Origin: Halorubrum depositum
GTDB lineage: Archaea; Halobacteriota; Halobacteria; Halobacteriales; Haloferacaceae
NCBI RefSeq assembly: GCF_007671725.1
Contig: NZ_VCNM01000001.1
Location: forward strand, 1,240,001 to 1,304,000
Length of the DNA: 64,000 nucleotides
Direction of reading: 5' to 3'
Position 1 is the stretch's first letter, and the number at the start of each line of letters is the position of its first letter. The notes under the pieces were generated by a model, which did no database searches, was not told where the DNA came from, and was given only the letters and a program-made list of their open reading frames with translations. The position numbers were made by a program, and so were the translations under genes. This document shows positions 31,354 to 39,745 of this stretch, piece after piece.

Positions 31354-33735
31354 ATGACCTCCAGAGCTCCACCGGACGGCGCGGATCCGTCCGAGAGGAC
31401 GACGAGCGCCGGTTCCGGAAGCTGCCGGCGCGAGGAGGTGACGGAGGACGAAAGCGGGGGAGCCGCGCTGCGCGCCTGGCTTTCGACTCTCAGCGTCGTC
31501 CTGGTCGCTCTCGCGGTGTGCCTCTCGCTTTTCGGCGCCGCGGCCACGGCCACCGCCGCGGCGACCGTCTCGGAGGAGGACGCGGTGGCGGTCGGGGGAG
31601 GCGACGCCGTCTCGGCGATCGAGACCGACGGAGCGGCGGAACGGGGCGACGCCGTCAGTCGCGAGATCGACGGGTCGTTCAGCCGACCGACGTACACCGG
31701 GACGGCCGGGGACGTCGTGGAGATCAGACACGCGGTCGACGCCTCGGGGGACGACACAGCCTACCTGCTCGTCGGCGGGAACCGCCTCACCGACTCCGGC
31801 GGGACGATCGGTTTCGTCGACGTGCTCCGGGTGAGCGGCGGATCGACGACGATCAACACGCGTCTCATCGGGACGAACGAGAGCGACGTCGACAGCTGCA
31901 GCGACGACGACGTGTCCTGCGACCTCGAGTTCAGGAACGGGGACGGCGACGTGATCGCCGATAGCCTCGGGAACCTCTCCGGGGTCGGCTCGACCGGCGC
32001 GGGCGGCCTCGCGCGGCCCCTGGTCCCGGAGCGGTACCGGCTCGCGATCACCAACGGCACCTTCGTCGTCCGTGACTCGGGAGCGGTCGATCCGGTCGAG
32101 GTGGCCGCGGAGTCCGACCTCGTGTTGCGGGAGCCGTCGTTCCGCGACGAGGTCGAGGTGTTCACGACCGCGGACGCCGACGTGATCGCCGACGGCGAGG
32201 AGGGGGACGAATCCGTCGGAGCCCTCAGGGAGAACGGGCTGGACCGCACGGCGGTGACGAAGGGCGACCGCGTCGTGCTCGGCTTCGAGGCGACCGGGAT
32301 CTGGGGCGCCCTCTCGCACTTCGCGGATCGGCGGTCCGGCGAGTCGGGCGAGGACGGGACCGCGATCGAGGCCGGGACCGCGATCGACCATCGCGTCCTC
32401 GTCGACCTCCTCGAGGCCGAGGAGGGCGTCTCGCTGACGGTCCGGCAGACGAACCCCGGCCGGAACGAACGGCGCGCGGAGCTGGACCTCGCGGACGCCG
32501 ACCCCGACGACGTCACCCTCTTCCTCGCGGAGGCGGAGCAACTCCGACGCGGGGACGCCGACAGGAGCGGGCTGCCCGGTCGGTTCTACCTCGCGATAGA
32601 CACGAGCGACGGCGGACCGTTCACCGAGGACGTCGAGCCGGGCGACGAGTTCGCGGTCGAGTTCGCCCTGGAGGGGACCGAGAGCGAGCGCTACGCGTTC
32701 CGGGACGGGGGGGAACCGCCCGCGGCGTTCGACCCGGCGTCCGCGACGGACGACCGGATCTCGGAGCAGTACCCGTATCACGGGACCGATGACGGTCGGG
32801 TCAGCGCCGAGGCGTCGTTCGGCGTCCGGGAGCGGTACCTCCGGTACGACGACGTCACCGACGACGGCGACCTCCTGGTCGAGACCGACGACGGGACGAT
32901 CACCGGGACGACCTCGATCCTCCCGGTTACGGAGCTGTCGGCGACGATCGTTCGGGACACGAACGAGACCCCGAACCGGACCGAGTCCGAGCTGGCGATC
33001 GAGGACGGGAACTTCACCGTGGACAGCGGACTCGCCGGCGTGCCGCCCGGTGCGAGAGCGAGCTACCGACTCTACAGGGGCCAGTCCCTGCAGGACAGCC
33101 GGACGGTCATCGTCGTCGAGAACGCCTCGGACCCCGACCGGTTGCGGCTGGCGAACGCGACGACGACGAATCTGACTGTGACCCGCGGCGAGTCGCTGGG
33201 GAACCTCTCCGCGGCGGTGCGGAACGTCGGCCAACTGCGGAACAGGGAGCGCCTGACGCTCGACGTCGACGACGGGGAGATCGTCGAGGAGCGACGCGTC
33301 ACGGTCGCGCCGGGGGACGAACGGAACGAGACGTTCGAGGGGCTCGACGCCGACCTCGAACCGGGCGAGTACCCGTACTCGCTGACCATCGACGGGGACA
33401 GGGTCAACGGAACGCTGATCGTGGAGGCCGACCCCGCGGTGACGCGGGTGGACGACGGCGACGCGGACGGTGAGGGAGCGACCGACCAAGCGGGTGACGG
33501 CACCGGCGATGCGGAGGACGGCACCGACGGCGGCGGGGAGCCGGACGACACCGACGGCGACGGAAGCTCGGACGGCGGATCCGGGGAGGAATTCGACGAC
33601 GACGGAGAGGCGCCGGACGAAGGGCCTCCCGACGAGGCGCCGGCGACGCTCCTCCCGTTCGGGATCGGAACGCGCGAGACGTTCGGCGGGACGGTCCTCG
33701 TCGGCGCGACGTACATTCTCGGCCACTGGGTCTGA
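31354..33735 (+). CDS. Secreted surface protein, BGTF-like repeats
   Basis: A 793-residue exported protein starting at the ATG at 31354, preferred over an upstream TTG because the ATG sits in the usual context. A hydrophobic signal/anchor is at about residues 36-60 (LSTLSVVLVALAVCLSLFGA). The body is beta-rich and resembles the BGTF domain of haloarchaeal surface proteins (TAGDVVEIRHAVDASGDDTA), with a second copy-like region further on. A Thr/Asp/Gly/Glu-rich stretch (about residues 700-760) leads to a hydrophobic C terminus (GGTVLVGATYILGHWV), possibly a cell-surface anchor. Many N-x-S/T sites are present. It lies inside the motility region but is not a known archaellum part. Confidence 0.7.
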   Translation: MTSRAPPDGADPSERTTSAGSGSCRREEVTEDESGGAALRAWLSTLSVVLVALAVCLSLFGAAATATAAATVSEEDAVAVGGGDAVSAIETDGAAERGDAVSREIDGSFSRPTYTGTAGDVVEIRHAVDASGDDTAYLLVGGNRLTDSGGTIGFVDVLRVSGGSTTINTRLIGTNESDVDSCSDDDVSCDLEFRNGDGDVIADSLGNLSGVGSTGAGGLARPLVPERYRLAITNGTFVVRDSGAVDPVEVAAESDLVLREPSFRDEVEVFTTADADVIADGEEGDESVGALRENGLDRTAVTKGDRVVLGFEATGIWGALSHFADRRSGESGEDGTAIEAGTAIDHRVLVDLLEAEEGVSLTVRQTNPGRNERRAELDLADADPDDVTLFLAEAEQLRRGDADRSGLPGRFYLAIDTSDGGPFTEDVEPGDEFAVEFALEGTESERYAFRDGGEPPAAFDPASATDDRISEQYPYHGTDDGRVSAEASFGVRERYLRYDDVTDDGDLLVETDDGTITGTTSILPVTELSATIVRDTNETPNRTESELAIEDGNFTVDSGLAGVPPGARASYRLYRGQSLQDSRTVIVVENASDPDRLRLANATTTNLTVTRGESLGNLSAAVRNVGQLRNRERLTLDVDDGEIVEERRVTVAPGDERNETFEGLDADLEPGEYPYSLTIDGDRVNGTLIVEADPAVTRVDDGDADGEGATDQAGDGTGDAEDGTDGGGEPDDTDGDGSSDGGSGEEFDDDGEAPDEGPPDEAPATLLPFGIGTRETFGGTVLVGATYILGHWV

Positions 33736-33771
33736 GGGCGGAGGCCGCGGGCGCCGTCAGCGGGGGTCGAG

Positions 33772-33810
33772 CCGACGCCGGCGTCGGCGGTTCTCATCGC
33801 TGAGAACCGC
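33772..33810. repeat. Palindrome and hairpin before cheY
   Basis: CCGACGCCGGCGTCGG (33772-33787) is a perfect 16-bp palindrome. It is followed by a 9-bp stem with a 6-nt loop (GCGGTTCTC 33787-33795, GAGAACCGC 33802-33810). It may be a terminator for the surface-protein gene or an operator for the che-arl operon. Confidence 0.55.
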
Positions 33811-33853
33811 AGGGGAGCCGTTAAGTGATCGCTGCGCCCCGCTTCAGACAACA

Positions 33854-34210
33854 ATGGCAACGCGCGTGCTCATCGCGGACGACTCGGAGTTCATGCGGAA
33901 CCTCCTTCGGGAGATCCTCGAGGGGGAGTTCGAGATCGTCGGCGAGGCCGAGAACGGCGTGGAGGCGGTCAACATGTACGAGGAGCACGGCCCGGACCTC
34001 GTGATGATGGACATCGTGATGCCGATCCGCGACGGGATCGAGGCGACGACGGAGATCCTCGAGGGGAACCCGGAGGCGACGGTGATCATGTGCACCAGCG
34101 TGGGCCAGGAGGAGAAGATGAAGGCCGCCATCAAGGCCGGCGCGGAGGGGTACATCACGAAGCCGTTCCAGAAGCCGAACGTGCTCGACGCCATCGGATC
34201 GGCGGTATAA
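33854..34210 (+). CDS. cheY: CheY response regulator
   Basis: A 118-residue stand-alone receiver domain. Asp9-Asp10 (IADDSEFMR), the phosphorylated Asp54 (VMMDIVMPIRDG), Thr/Ser (MCTSVGQ) and Lys (YITKPFQKPN) are all present. It carries the chemotaxis signal from CheA to the archaellum, in archaea through adaptor proteins. The ATG at 33854 gives the normal CheY length. Its stop overlaps the cheC start (TAATG), so it is the first gene of a che-arl operon. A weak TTAAGT box lies about 22 nt upstream. Confidence 0.93.
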   Translation: MATRVLIADDSEFMRNLLREILEGEFEIVGEAENGVEAVNMYEEHGPDLVMMDIVMPIRDGIEATTEILEGNPEATVIMCTSVGQEEKMKAAIKAGAEGYITKPFQKPNVLDAIGSAV

Positions 34211-35418
34211 TGCGGGTCGACGTCCGGGCGCTCGGCGCGTGCAACCGCCTGGCGGAGCGCGGGGCCGAACAGGCCGCCGGCGCGCTCGCCGACCTCACGG
34301 GGACCGACCTCGCGGTGGAGGTCACGGGCGCGAGCGTCGCCAGCGGCGAGGACCTCGCCGAGGCGTTCGCGGGCCGCGAGTCGATCGGCGTGAGCGTCGG
34401 GCTTCGCGGCGGCCTAGAGGGGGAGGCGGTGCTCGCGTTCGACGCCGCCAACGTCGACGCCCTGCTCTCGCTTTTACCCGGCGGCGCGTCGATGGAGCGC
34501 AGCGCGGTGACCGAGGTCGGCAACATCGCGCTCGGCGGCTTCCTCGACGGCTGGGCGAACTACCTCGGGAAGGCGATCGACATGACGCCGCCGCGCTACT
34601 TCGAGGCCGACGGCGCCGCCGTCCTCCCGGACGGCGCGCTCGCCGGCGACGGCGTCTTCCTCTTCGAGAGCCGGCTGGACGCGACGACGACCGACCTCGA
34701 CTTCTCCATCTACATGCTCCCCGACTCCGGGCAGTTCCGGGACCTCGTCGTCGGGAAGACGGCGCCGGCCGCCGCCCCGGGCGCCGAGGCGGCGAGGGAG
34801 GGCGCGGCGGAAGGCGACACCGGGAGCACCGCGGTCCCGTACGAGTCGCTGTCGACGTTCGCGTCGCTGGCGAAGCGGGGGTCGGCGAACGCCGCCGACA
34901 ACATCGCGATGATGACCGGCCTCGACACGACCGTCGACGTGAGCCGGCTGCGGTTCGTCCCGCTCGCGGACGTCCCCGCCGAGGTCGGCGTCGAGCCCCA
35001 CGCGGGCACCGTCTTCGAGCTGCAGGGGGAGCCGAGCGGCTACCTCGCGATCCTCTTCGAGGAGGAGTCGGCGGCGAAGATAGCGGCGGCGATGCTGCCG
35101 AGCGAGCCGGACGAGCCGCTCGGGGGAATGGCGGAGAACGCGCTCTGCGAGCTCGGCAACGTGATGACGAGCGGGTTCATCGACGGCTGGGCGAACGTGC
35201 TCGGCACCTCGATCAGCCACTCGCCGCCGGAGTTCGTCCACGACATCGGCTCGGCGGCGATCAGCCCGCTGGTCGCCAAGCTGAGCCGCCGGCAGGACTA
35301 CGGATTCGTGATCGACGCCGCGATCCAGACGGAGGGCGTGCAGGCGCGCTGCGACGTGTACGCGCTCCCGGACGAGCGCGAACTGGCTCGGGCCCTCGAC
35401 CGCCTCTCCGAGACGTGA
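34210..35418 (+). CDS. cheC: CheC, tandem phosphatase-like protein
   Basis: A 402-residue protein with two CheC-type domains. The signature S/D-x3-E-x2-N-x21-P appears twice: SAVTEVGNIALGGFLDGWAN with its Pro, and NALCELGNVMTSGFIDGWAN with its Pro, although the second has Asn instead of the first Ser/Asp. CheC dephosphorylates CheY-P and binds CheD to set adaptation. An Ala/Gly-rich linker separates the domains. It is coupled to cheY upstream (TAATG) and its end overlaps cheD. Confidence 0.9.
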   Translation: MRVDVRALGACNRLAERGAEQAAGALADLTGTDLAVEVTGASVASGEDLAEAFAGRESIGVSVGLRGGLEGEAVLAFDAANVDALLSLLPGGASMERSAVTEVGNIALGGFLDGWANYLGKAIDMTPPRYFEADGAAVLPDGALAGDGVFLFESRLDATTTDLDFSIYMLPDSGQFRDLVVGKTAPAAAPGAEAAREGAAEGDTGSTAVPYESLSTFASLAKRGSANAADNIAMMTGLDTTVDVSRLRFVPLADVPAEVGVEPHAGTVFELQGEPSGYLAILFEEESAAKIAAAMLPSEPDEPLGGMAENALCELGNVMTSGFIDGWANVLGTSISHSPPEFVHDIGSAAISPLVAKLSRRQDYGFVIDAAIQTEGVQARCDVYALPDERELARALDRLSET

Positions 35419-35966
35419 GCCGCCCCTCGTCGTCCCGCGGTCGCGGGTCGCGAGACCGGGACGGCAGCGACGACGAGGGGCGGCGCGGCGACGGCGGCGG
35501 GGGGCGCATCAGGGTCGGCGTCGGCGAACTGGCCGTGGCGACCGACGGGGAGACGCTGACGACGAGCGGGCTCGGCTCCTGCGTCGCCGTCGCGCTCGCC
35601 GACGAGCGGGCGGGCGTCCGCGGGCTCCTCCACGCGATGTTACCCGCGAGCGACGAGACGCGGACGGCCGCCGCCCGCCGGGGGAAGTACGTCGACGCCG
35701 GCATCGACGCGCTCGTCGACGAGCTCGTCGCGGCCGGCGCGGCGCCCGGGCGGCTGGAGGCTCGCGTCGCCGGCGGCGCCGAGATGCTCGACCTCACCGA
35801 CGCCGTCGGCCCGCGGAACGTCGAGCGAACCGAGCGGTGTCTCGCGTCGGCCGGCGTCCCGATCGTCGCCAGCGACGTCGGCGACGGCGTCGGTCGGACG
35901 GTCCGGTTCGGACCGGACGGCGGGCTCGTCGTCCGGGCGGCGGACGGGTTCGAGCGCACCCTGTGA
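35415..35966 (+). CDS. cheD: CheD receptor deamidase
   Basis: A 183-residue protein that probably starts with GTG at 35415, overlapping the cheC stop by 4 nt. Residues 1-30 are a Ser/Arg/Gly-rich leader. The CheD domain carries the catalytic Cys in TSGLGSCVAVALADE and the His in GLLHAMLPA, and the conserved GGAEM near the C-terminal half. It deamidates glutamines on chemoreceptors and is controlled by CheC. The longer open frame upstream is a shadow over cheC. Confidence 0.88.
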   Translation: MSRPSSSRGRGSRDRDGSDDEGRRGDGGGGRIRVGVGELAVATDGETLTTSGLGSCVAVALADERAGVRGLLHAMLPASDETRTAAARRGKYVDAGIDALVDELVAAGAAPGRLEARVAGGAEMLDLTDAVGPRNVERTERCLASAGVPIVASDVGDGVGRTVRFGPDGGLVVRAADGFERTL

Positions 35967-36061
35967 ACGCGCCGGTCGGCGCACCCGCCGAGCGGGACGG
36001 TCCTCGCCCCGTCACCGGCGGGACACGCGCTTGCAGTCCCCGAGTTCTGTTCTTCTCACTG

Positions 36062-36072
36062 TTGATATTTTG
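36062..36072 (+). promoter_or_regulatory. AT-rich promoter before the arlCE gene
   Basis: TTGATATTTTG lies in an otherwise GC-rich gap of 146 nt, about 45 nt before the ATG at 36113. It could start a second transcript for the arl genes. Confidence 0.45.
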
Positions 36073-36112
36073 AGGGGTGAATTGAAGTGTGTTCTGCGGG
36101 TCGTACTCGGTA

Positions 36113-37969
36113 ATGGGCCTCGAACTACCGGTGTGGGGAGCTCCAACGGCCGCTTGGGCAGTCGCCACGCTGGGGCTCGTCGGTGCGAGCGTCCTCGACC
36201 GCTTCCTCGACGACGGCGGCTCCGACGACGACTCGGGAGGCATGGGCGGCGACGACGACCCCTTCGGCGGCGGAGGGATGGGCGGCGGTGGCGGCATGGG
36301 CGGCGGTGGCGGCATGGGCGACGACTTCGACGACTTCGACGGGATGGACGAGTGGGACGACGGCTTCGACGACGGCGGCGGTGGCGGCGGCGCCGACACC
36401 GACGAGCTGGAGAAGCGGCTCGACGACTTGGAGAACGAGGTCGCCTCGCTCTCCTCGACGGTGTCCACGGTCCGGTCGGAGAACGAGGAGATCTCGGCCG
36501 CGGTCGACGACATCGAGGAGGACGTCAGGAACCTGCTCGACATCTACGAGATGGTCACCCGCGGGATCAACCCCTTCGTCGACGACTCCAGCGGCTTCGA
36601 CAGCGTCAGCGGCGGCGGCGAGGGGTCGTTCGGGCTCTTCGACGACGACGAGGCGGACGACGGGGGAGACGAGCTCGACGAGGACGTCGCGAACGCGGAC
36701 GCCGACGGCTTCTTCGACGACGAGATGCTCGACGACGGGTTCGACGACGGCGGCGACGAGTTCGACGAGCTGGACGGGGAACCGGACGACGACCACACGG
36801 ACGACGGCGACTCCGCCGACGCCTCGTCCGAGGCCGCGGCGGCGGACGAGGGAGACGACATGAACGACGACGGAAAGAGCTTCAGCGAACTGAAAGAGGA
36901 GTACGACGCCGGGGAGGCCGACTGGGCCGACGAGGAGGGGGACGACGGCGACGCGGACGAGGACCCGTTCGAGGACGAGGCCGACTCGTTCGACGACGGG
37001 GACGACTCGTTCGACGACCTCGGCGACGAGACGGATCCGTTCGACGGCGAGGACGGCTCGTTCGACGACCTCGACGACGGCGTCGACTCGTTCGACGAGG
37101 GAGCGGCGAGCGACGCCGAGCCCGCGACGAACGGCCACGAACGAGATCCCGAACCGGAGCCCGAGCCGGCGGCCGAGCGGGCGCGCGGTCCGCAGCCCGG
37201 CGGCGACCCGGCCGAGGCGAACGGCGGCGGCTTCGAGTACGTCGGCGAGGACGACCTCTCCGGGAGCCGCGGGAAGCCGTACCTCACGTCGCTTCCCGGC
37301 GACTACGTCGGCGATCTCCTCGTGATGGAGTGGCTGGAATTCCTCGTCTCCGAGAGCGACGTCACCGACGCGGTGCGCGCGATCAACTACTACGAGCGCA
37401 TCGAGTGGGTCGGCCCGGAGGCCGCGGCGCGGCTCCGCGACTTCCTCTCCGGGTTCGGCACGATCGACCGCAACCTCGTCGACCGACCGGGGACCGACCG
37501 GCTCGTCCGGGAGCACCACACCCGCAGCCTCCGGTACGTGACCCAGCTCAACGGGACGAGCGGCCACCTCCTGCTGCTCGATCGATGGGACGACCTCGCC
37601 GGCGGCTCGCTGGTCGGCGGCGGCCCGCCCCCCGTCGGCGGACGCGACCGCAGTCGTGATCGCGGCCGACGGGAGGACCGCGGCGGTCGGCGGCGCGACG
37701 AGCCAGAGGGGCGTCGGCGGGACGACGGCGAGGGGCGCTCCCGCGACGACACCCCGGAGCCCCAGCGCGACGACGCCCCGGAGCGACGGGACGACCGCAG
37801 AGCGAACGGCCGCGGCGACGCGGGAGGCCGCGACGGAGTCGCGGATCGCGGCGACGACCGACCCGACGGACGCGATCGGAACGGCGGCTCCCCGCGGCCC
37901 ATGAACGACCCGAACCCGCGTTCCGACCGCGCCGATCCGGCCGACGGAGGGTGGGGCGATGGGCGTTAG
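36113..37969 (+). CDS. arlCE: Fused ArlC-ArlD/E archaellum protein
   Basis: A 618-residue protein starting at the ATG at 36113 (an upstream GTG at 36089 is possible). Residues 8-30 are a hydrophobic segment, then comes a Gly/Met/Asp-rich stretch. Residues about 96-160 (DELEKRLDDLENEVASLSST) are the coiled-coil ArlC part. A long acidic, Asp-rich region follows. Residues about 388-499 (GKPYLTSLPGDYVGDLLVME, then RAINYYERIEWVGPEAAARL) are the ArlD/E domain. The last about 115 residues are an unusual Arg/Asp/Gly-rich tail. ArlCDE forms the cytosolic ring that receives the Che signal. It overlaps arlF by 11 nt. Confidence 0.85.
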   Translation: MGLELPVWGAPTAAWAVATLGLVGASVLDRFLDDGGSDDDSGGMGGDDDPFGGGGMGGGGGMGGGGGMGDDFDDFDGMDEWDDGFDDGGGGGGADTDELEKRLDDLENEVASLSSTVSTVRSENEEISAAVDDIEEDVRNLLDIYEMVTRGINPFVDDSSGFDSVSGGGEGSFGLFDDDEADDGGDELDEDVANADADGFFDDEMLDDGFDDGGDEFDELDGEPDDDHTDDGDSADASSEAAAADEGDDMNDDGKSFSELKEEYDAGEADWADEEGDDGDADEDPFEDEADSFDDGDDSFDDLGDETDPFDGEDGSFDDLDDGVDSFDEGAASDAEPATNGHERDPEPEPEPAAERARGPQPGGDPAEANGGGFEYVGEDDLSGSRGKPYLTSLPGDYVGDLLVMEWLEFLVSESDVTDAVRAINYYERIEWVGPEAAARLRDFLSGFGTIDRNLVDRPGTDRLVREHHTRSLRYVTQLNGTSGHLLLLDRWDDLAGGSLVGGGPPPVGGRDRSRDRGRREDRGGRRRDEPEGRRRDDGEGRSRDDTPEPQRDDAPERRDDRRANGRGDAGGRDGVADRGDDRPDGRDRNGGSPRPMNDPNPRSDRADPADGGWGDGR

Positions 37970-38420
37970 CGTCTCCGCGTCGACGGCCATCATCGTCGCG
38001 GGGCTGTTCTTCGCGTTCACCGCGTTCTACCCCGTCGCGGCCAACGGCTTCGACCGCGTCACCGACGCGCAACAGGGGATCCAGGAGCGCTCGCTGGAGC
38101 GGCAGAACACCGACTTCGCCGTGACGAACGCGACGTACGACGGCACGACGCTGACGGTCAACGCCACCAACGACGGCTCCGTCGGGCTGGTCGCGAGCGA
38201 CGCGACGCTCGTCGTCGGCAACGAGTACGTCGACGTGGGCGGGCCGAACGCGACCACGACCGTCGACGGCGACGGCGACACCGAGCTCTGGCTCGGCGGC
38301 GAGACGCTGACGGTGACCGTGAACGAGACGGACCTCTCGACCGACGTGGTCGCGAACGAGACCCGCGTCGTCCTCGTGGTCGAGTCCGGGGTCCGCGACG
38401 CCGCGGAGGTGAGCGCGTAG
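37959..38420 (+). CDS. arlF: ArlF stator protein
   Basis: A 153-residue protein with an N-terminal membrane helix (ASTAIIVAGLFFAFTAFYPV, about residues 7-28) and a beta-sandwich outside domain containing several N-x-S/T sites (NATY, NATN, NATT). It is the archaellum stator part that binds the S-layer outside the membrane with ArlG. It overlaps the arlCE end by 11 nt and its stop is directly followed by arlG. Confidence 0.9.
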   Translation: MGVSVSASTAIIVAGLFFAFTAFYPVAANGFDRVTDAQQGIQERSLERQNTDFAVTNATYDGTTLTVNATNDGSVGLVASDATLVVGNEYVDVGGPNATTTVDGDGDTELWLGGETLTVTVNETDLSTDVVANETRVVLVVESGVRDAAEVSA

Positions 38421-38918
38421 ATGGCCAGCGTTCCGGTGTCGCACCTCATCCTGTTCATCGCGAGCCTCGTGATCGCCGCCGGCGTCGTCGGCACGATCAC
38501 GACCGGCGTCGACCGCGTGAGCGCGGCCGTCGAGGACGCCGGGATCGACGCGACCGAGCAGCTCCGGACCGACGTGACGGTCATCTCCGACGCGAGCGCC
38601 GGGGTGTACAACGAGAGCGGGAACGAGAACGTGACGCTGCTGATAAAGAACACCGGGACGCAGCGGCTCAACCCCGACGGCTCCGGGATCGACGTCGTCT
38701 TCGACGGGAGCTACGTCCCCCCGAGCGCGACGGAGGGGGAGCTCCTCTCCGCCGGCTCGGGCGCGGCGTGGGACCGCGGGGACGTGCTGCGGCTCACGAT
38801 CGACACCAACCGGTTGGGCGAGACGAACGACGGCCTCGATCCGGGGACGGACCACCGGGTGTACCTCACGGTGAACGGCGACGAGGAGCTGTTCCAGTTC
38901 CGCACGGAGGCGAACTGA
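38421..38918 (+). CDS. arlG: ArlG stator protein
   Basis: A 165-residue protein with an N-terminal membrane helix (SHLILFIASLVIAAGVVGTI, about residues 7-26) followed by a beta-rich domain (ENVTLLIKNTGTQRLNPDGS). It is the partner of ArlF in the stator complex. It follows the arlF stop without spacing and is followed by arlH after one nucleotide. Confidence 0.9.
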   Translation: MASVPVSHLILFIASLVIAAGVVGTITTGVDRVSAAVEDAGIDATEQLRTDVTVISDASAGVYNESGNENVTLLIKNTGTQRLNPDGSGIDVVFDGSYVPPSATEGELLSAGSGAAWDRGDVLRLTIDTNRLGETNDGLDPGTDHRVYLTVNGDEELFQFRTEAN

Positions 38919-38919
38919 G

Positions 38920-39672
38920 ATGCCCCGCACCGACAACCTGCTCTCGATCGGACTCGGCGAGCGCGACCGGCTGAACAAGGAGCTCGGCGGGGGGATCCCC
39001 CGCGGCAGCATCGTCCTCATGGAGGGCGACTACGGCGCCGGCAAGAGCGCCATCTCCCAGCGGTTCGCCTACGGGCTCGTCGAGGAGGGGGCGTCCGTCA
39101 CGATGATGTCGACGGAGCTCACCGTCCGCGGGTTCATCGACCAGATGCACTCGCTGGAGTACGACATGGTGAAGCCGCTCCTGAACGAGGAGCTGCTCTT
39201 CCTCCACGCCGACTTCGACTCCGGGGGCGCGTTCTCCGACGGCGACGGCGAGCGAAAGGAGCTACTCAAGCGACTGATGAACGCCGAGGCGATGTGGAAC
39301 TCCGACGTCGTCTTCCTCGACACGTTCGACGCCATCTTCCGGAACGACCCGACGTTCGAGGCGCTCGTCCGGAAGAACGAGGAGCGGCAGGCCGCACTGG
39401 AGATCATCTCCTTCTTCCGCGACATCATCTCGCAGGGGAAGGTCGTCGTGCTCACCGTCGACCCCTCGGCGGTCGACGACGACGCCATCGGCCCGTTCCG
39501 GTCGATCGCGGACGTGTTCCTCCAGCTGGAGATGATCGAGGTCGGCAACGACATCCGCCGGCAGATCAACGTGAAGCGCTTCGCGGGGATGGGCGAACAG
39601 GTCGGGGACACGATCGGGTTCTCGGTCCGGTCGGGCACCGGAATCGTGATCGAGAGCCGCAGCGTCGCGTGA
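38920..39672 (+). CDS. arlH: ArlH ATP-binding motor regulator
   Basis: A 250-residue KaiC/RecA-fold protein. Walker A is MEGDYGAGKSAISQ (residues about 34-47) and Walker B is DVVFLDTFDAIF. It binds ArlI and the ArlCDE ring and depends on its nucleotide state to assemble the motor. The usual KaiC catalytic EE is replaced by STELT, as expected for ArlH. It is separated from arlI by a 73-nt gap that contains no clear promoter. Confidence 0.93.
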   Translation: MPRTDNLLSIGLGERDRLNKELGGGIPRGSIVLMEGDYGAGKSAISQRFAYGLVEEGASVTMMSTELTVRGFIDQMHSLEYDMVKPLLNEELLFLHADFDSGGAFSDGDGERKELLKRLMNAEAMWNSDVVFLDTFDAIFRNDPTFEALVRKNEERQAALEIISFFRDIISQGKVVVLTVDPSAVDDDAIGPFRSIADVFLQLEMIEVGNDIRRQINVKRFAGMGEQVGDTIGFSVRSGTGIVIESRSVA

Positions 39673-39745
39673 TGGCGCCGACCGTCTGCGACGGGACCGC
39701 CGTCTCGGGCGGACGAGAGGCGAACGACGGAGCAGAGAGGAGACC

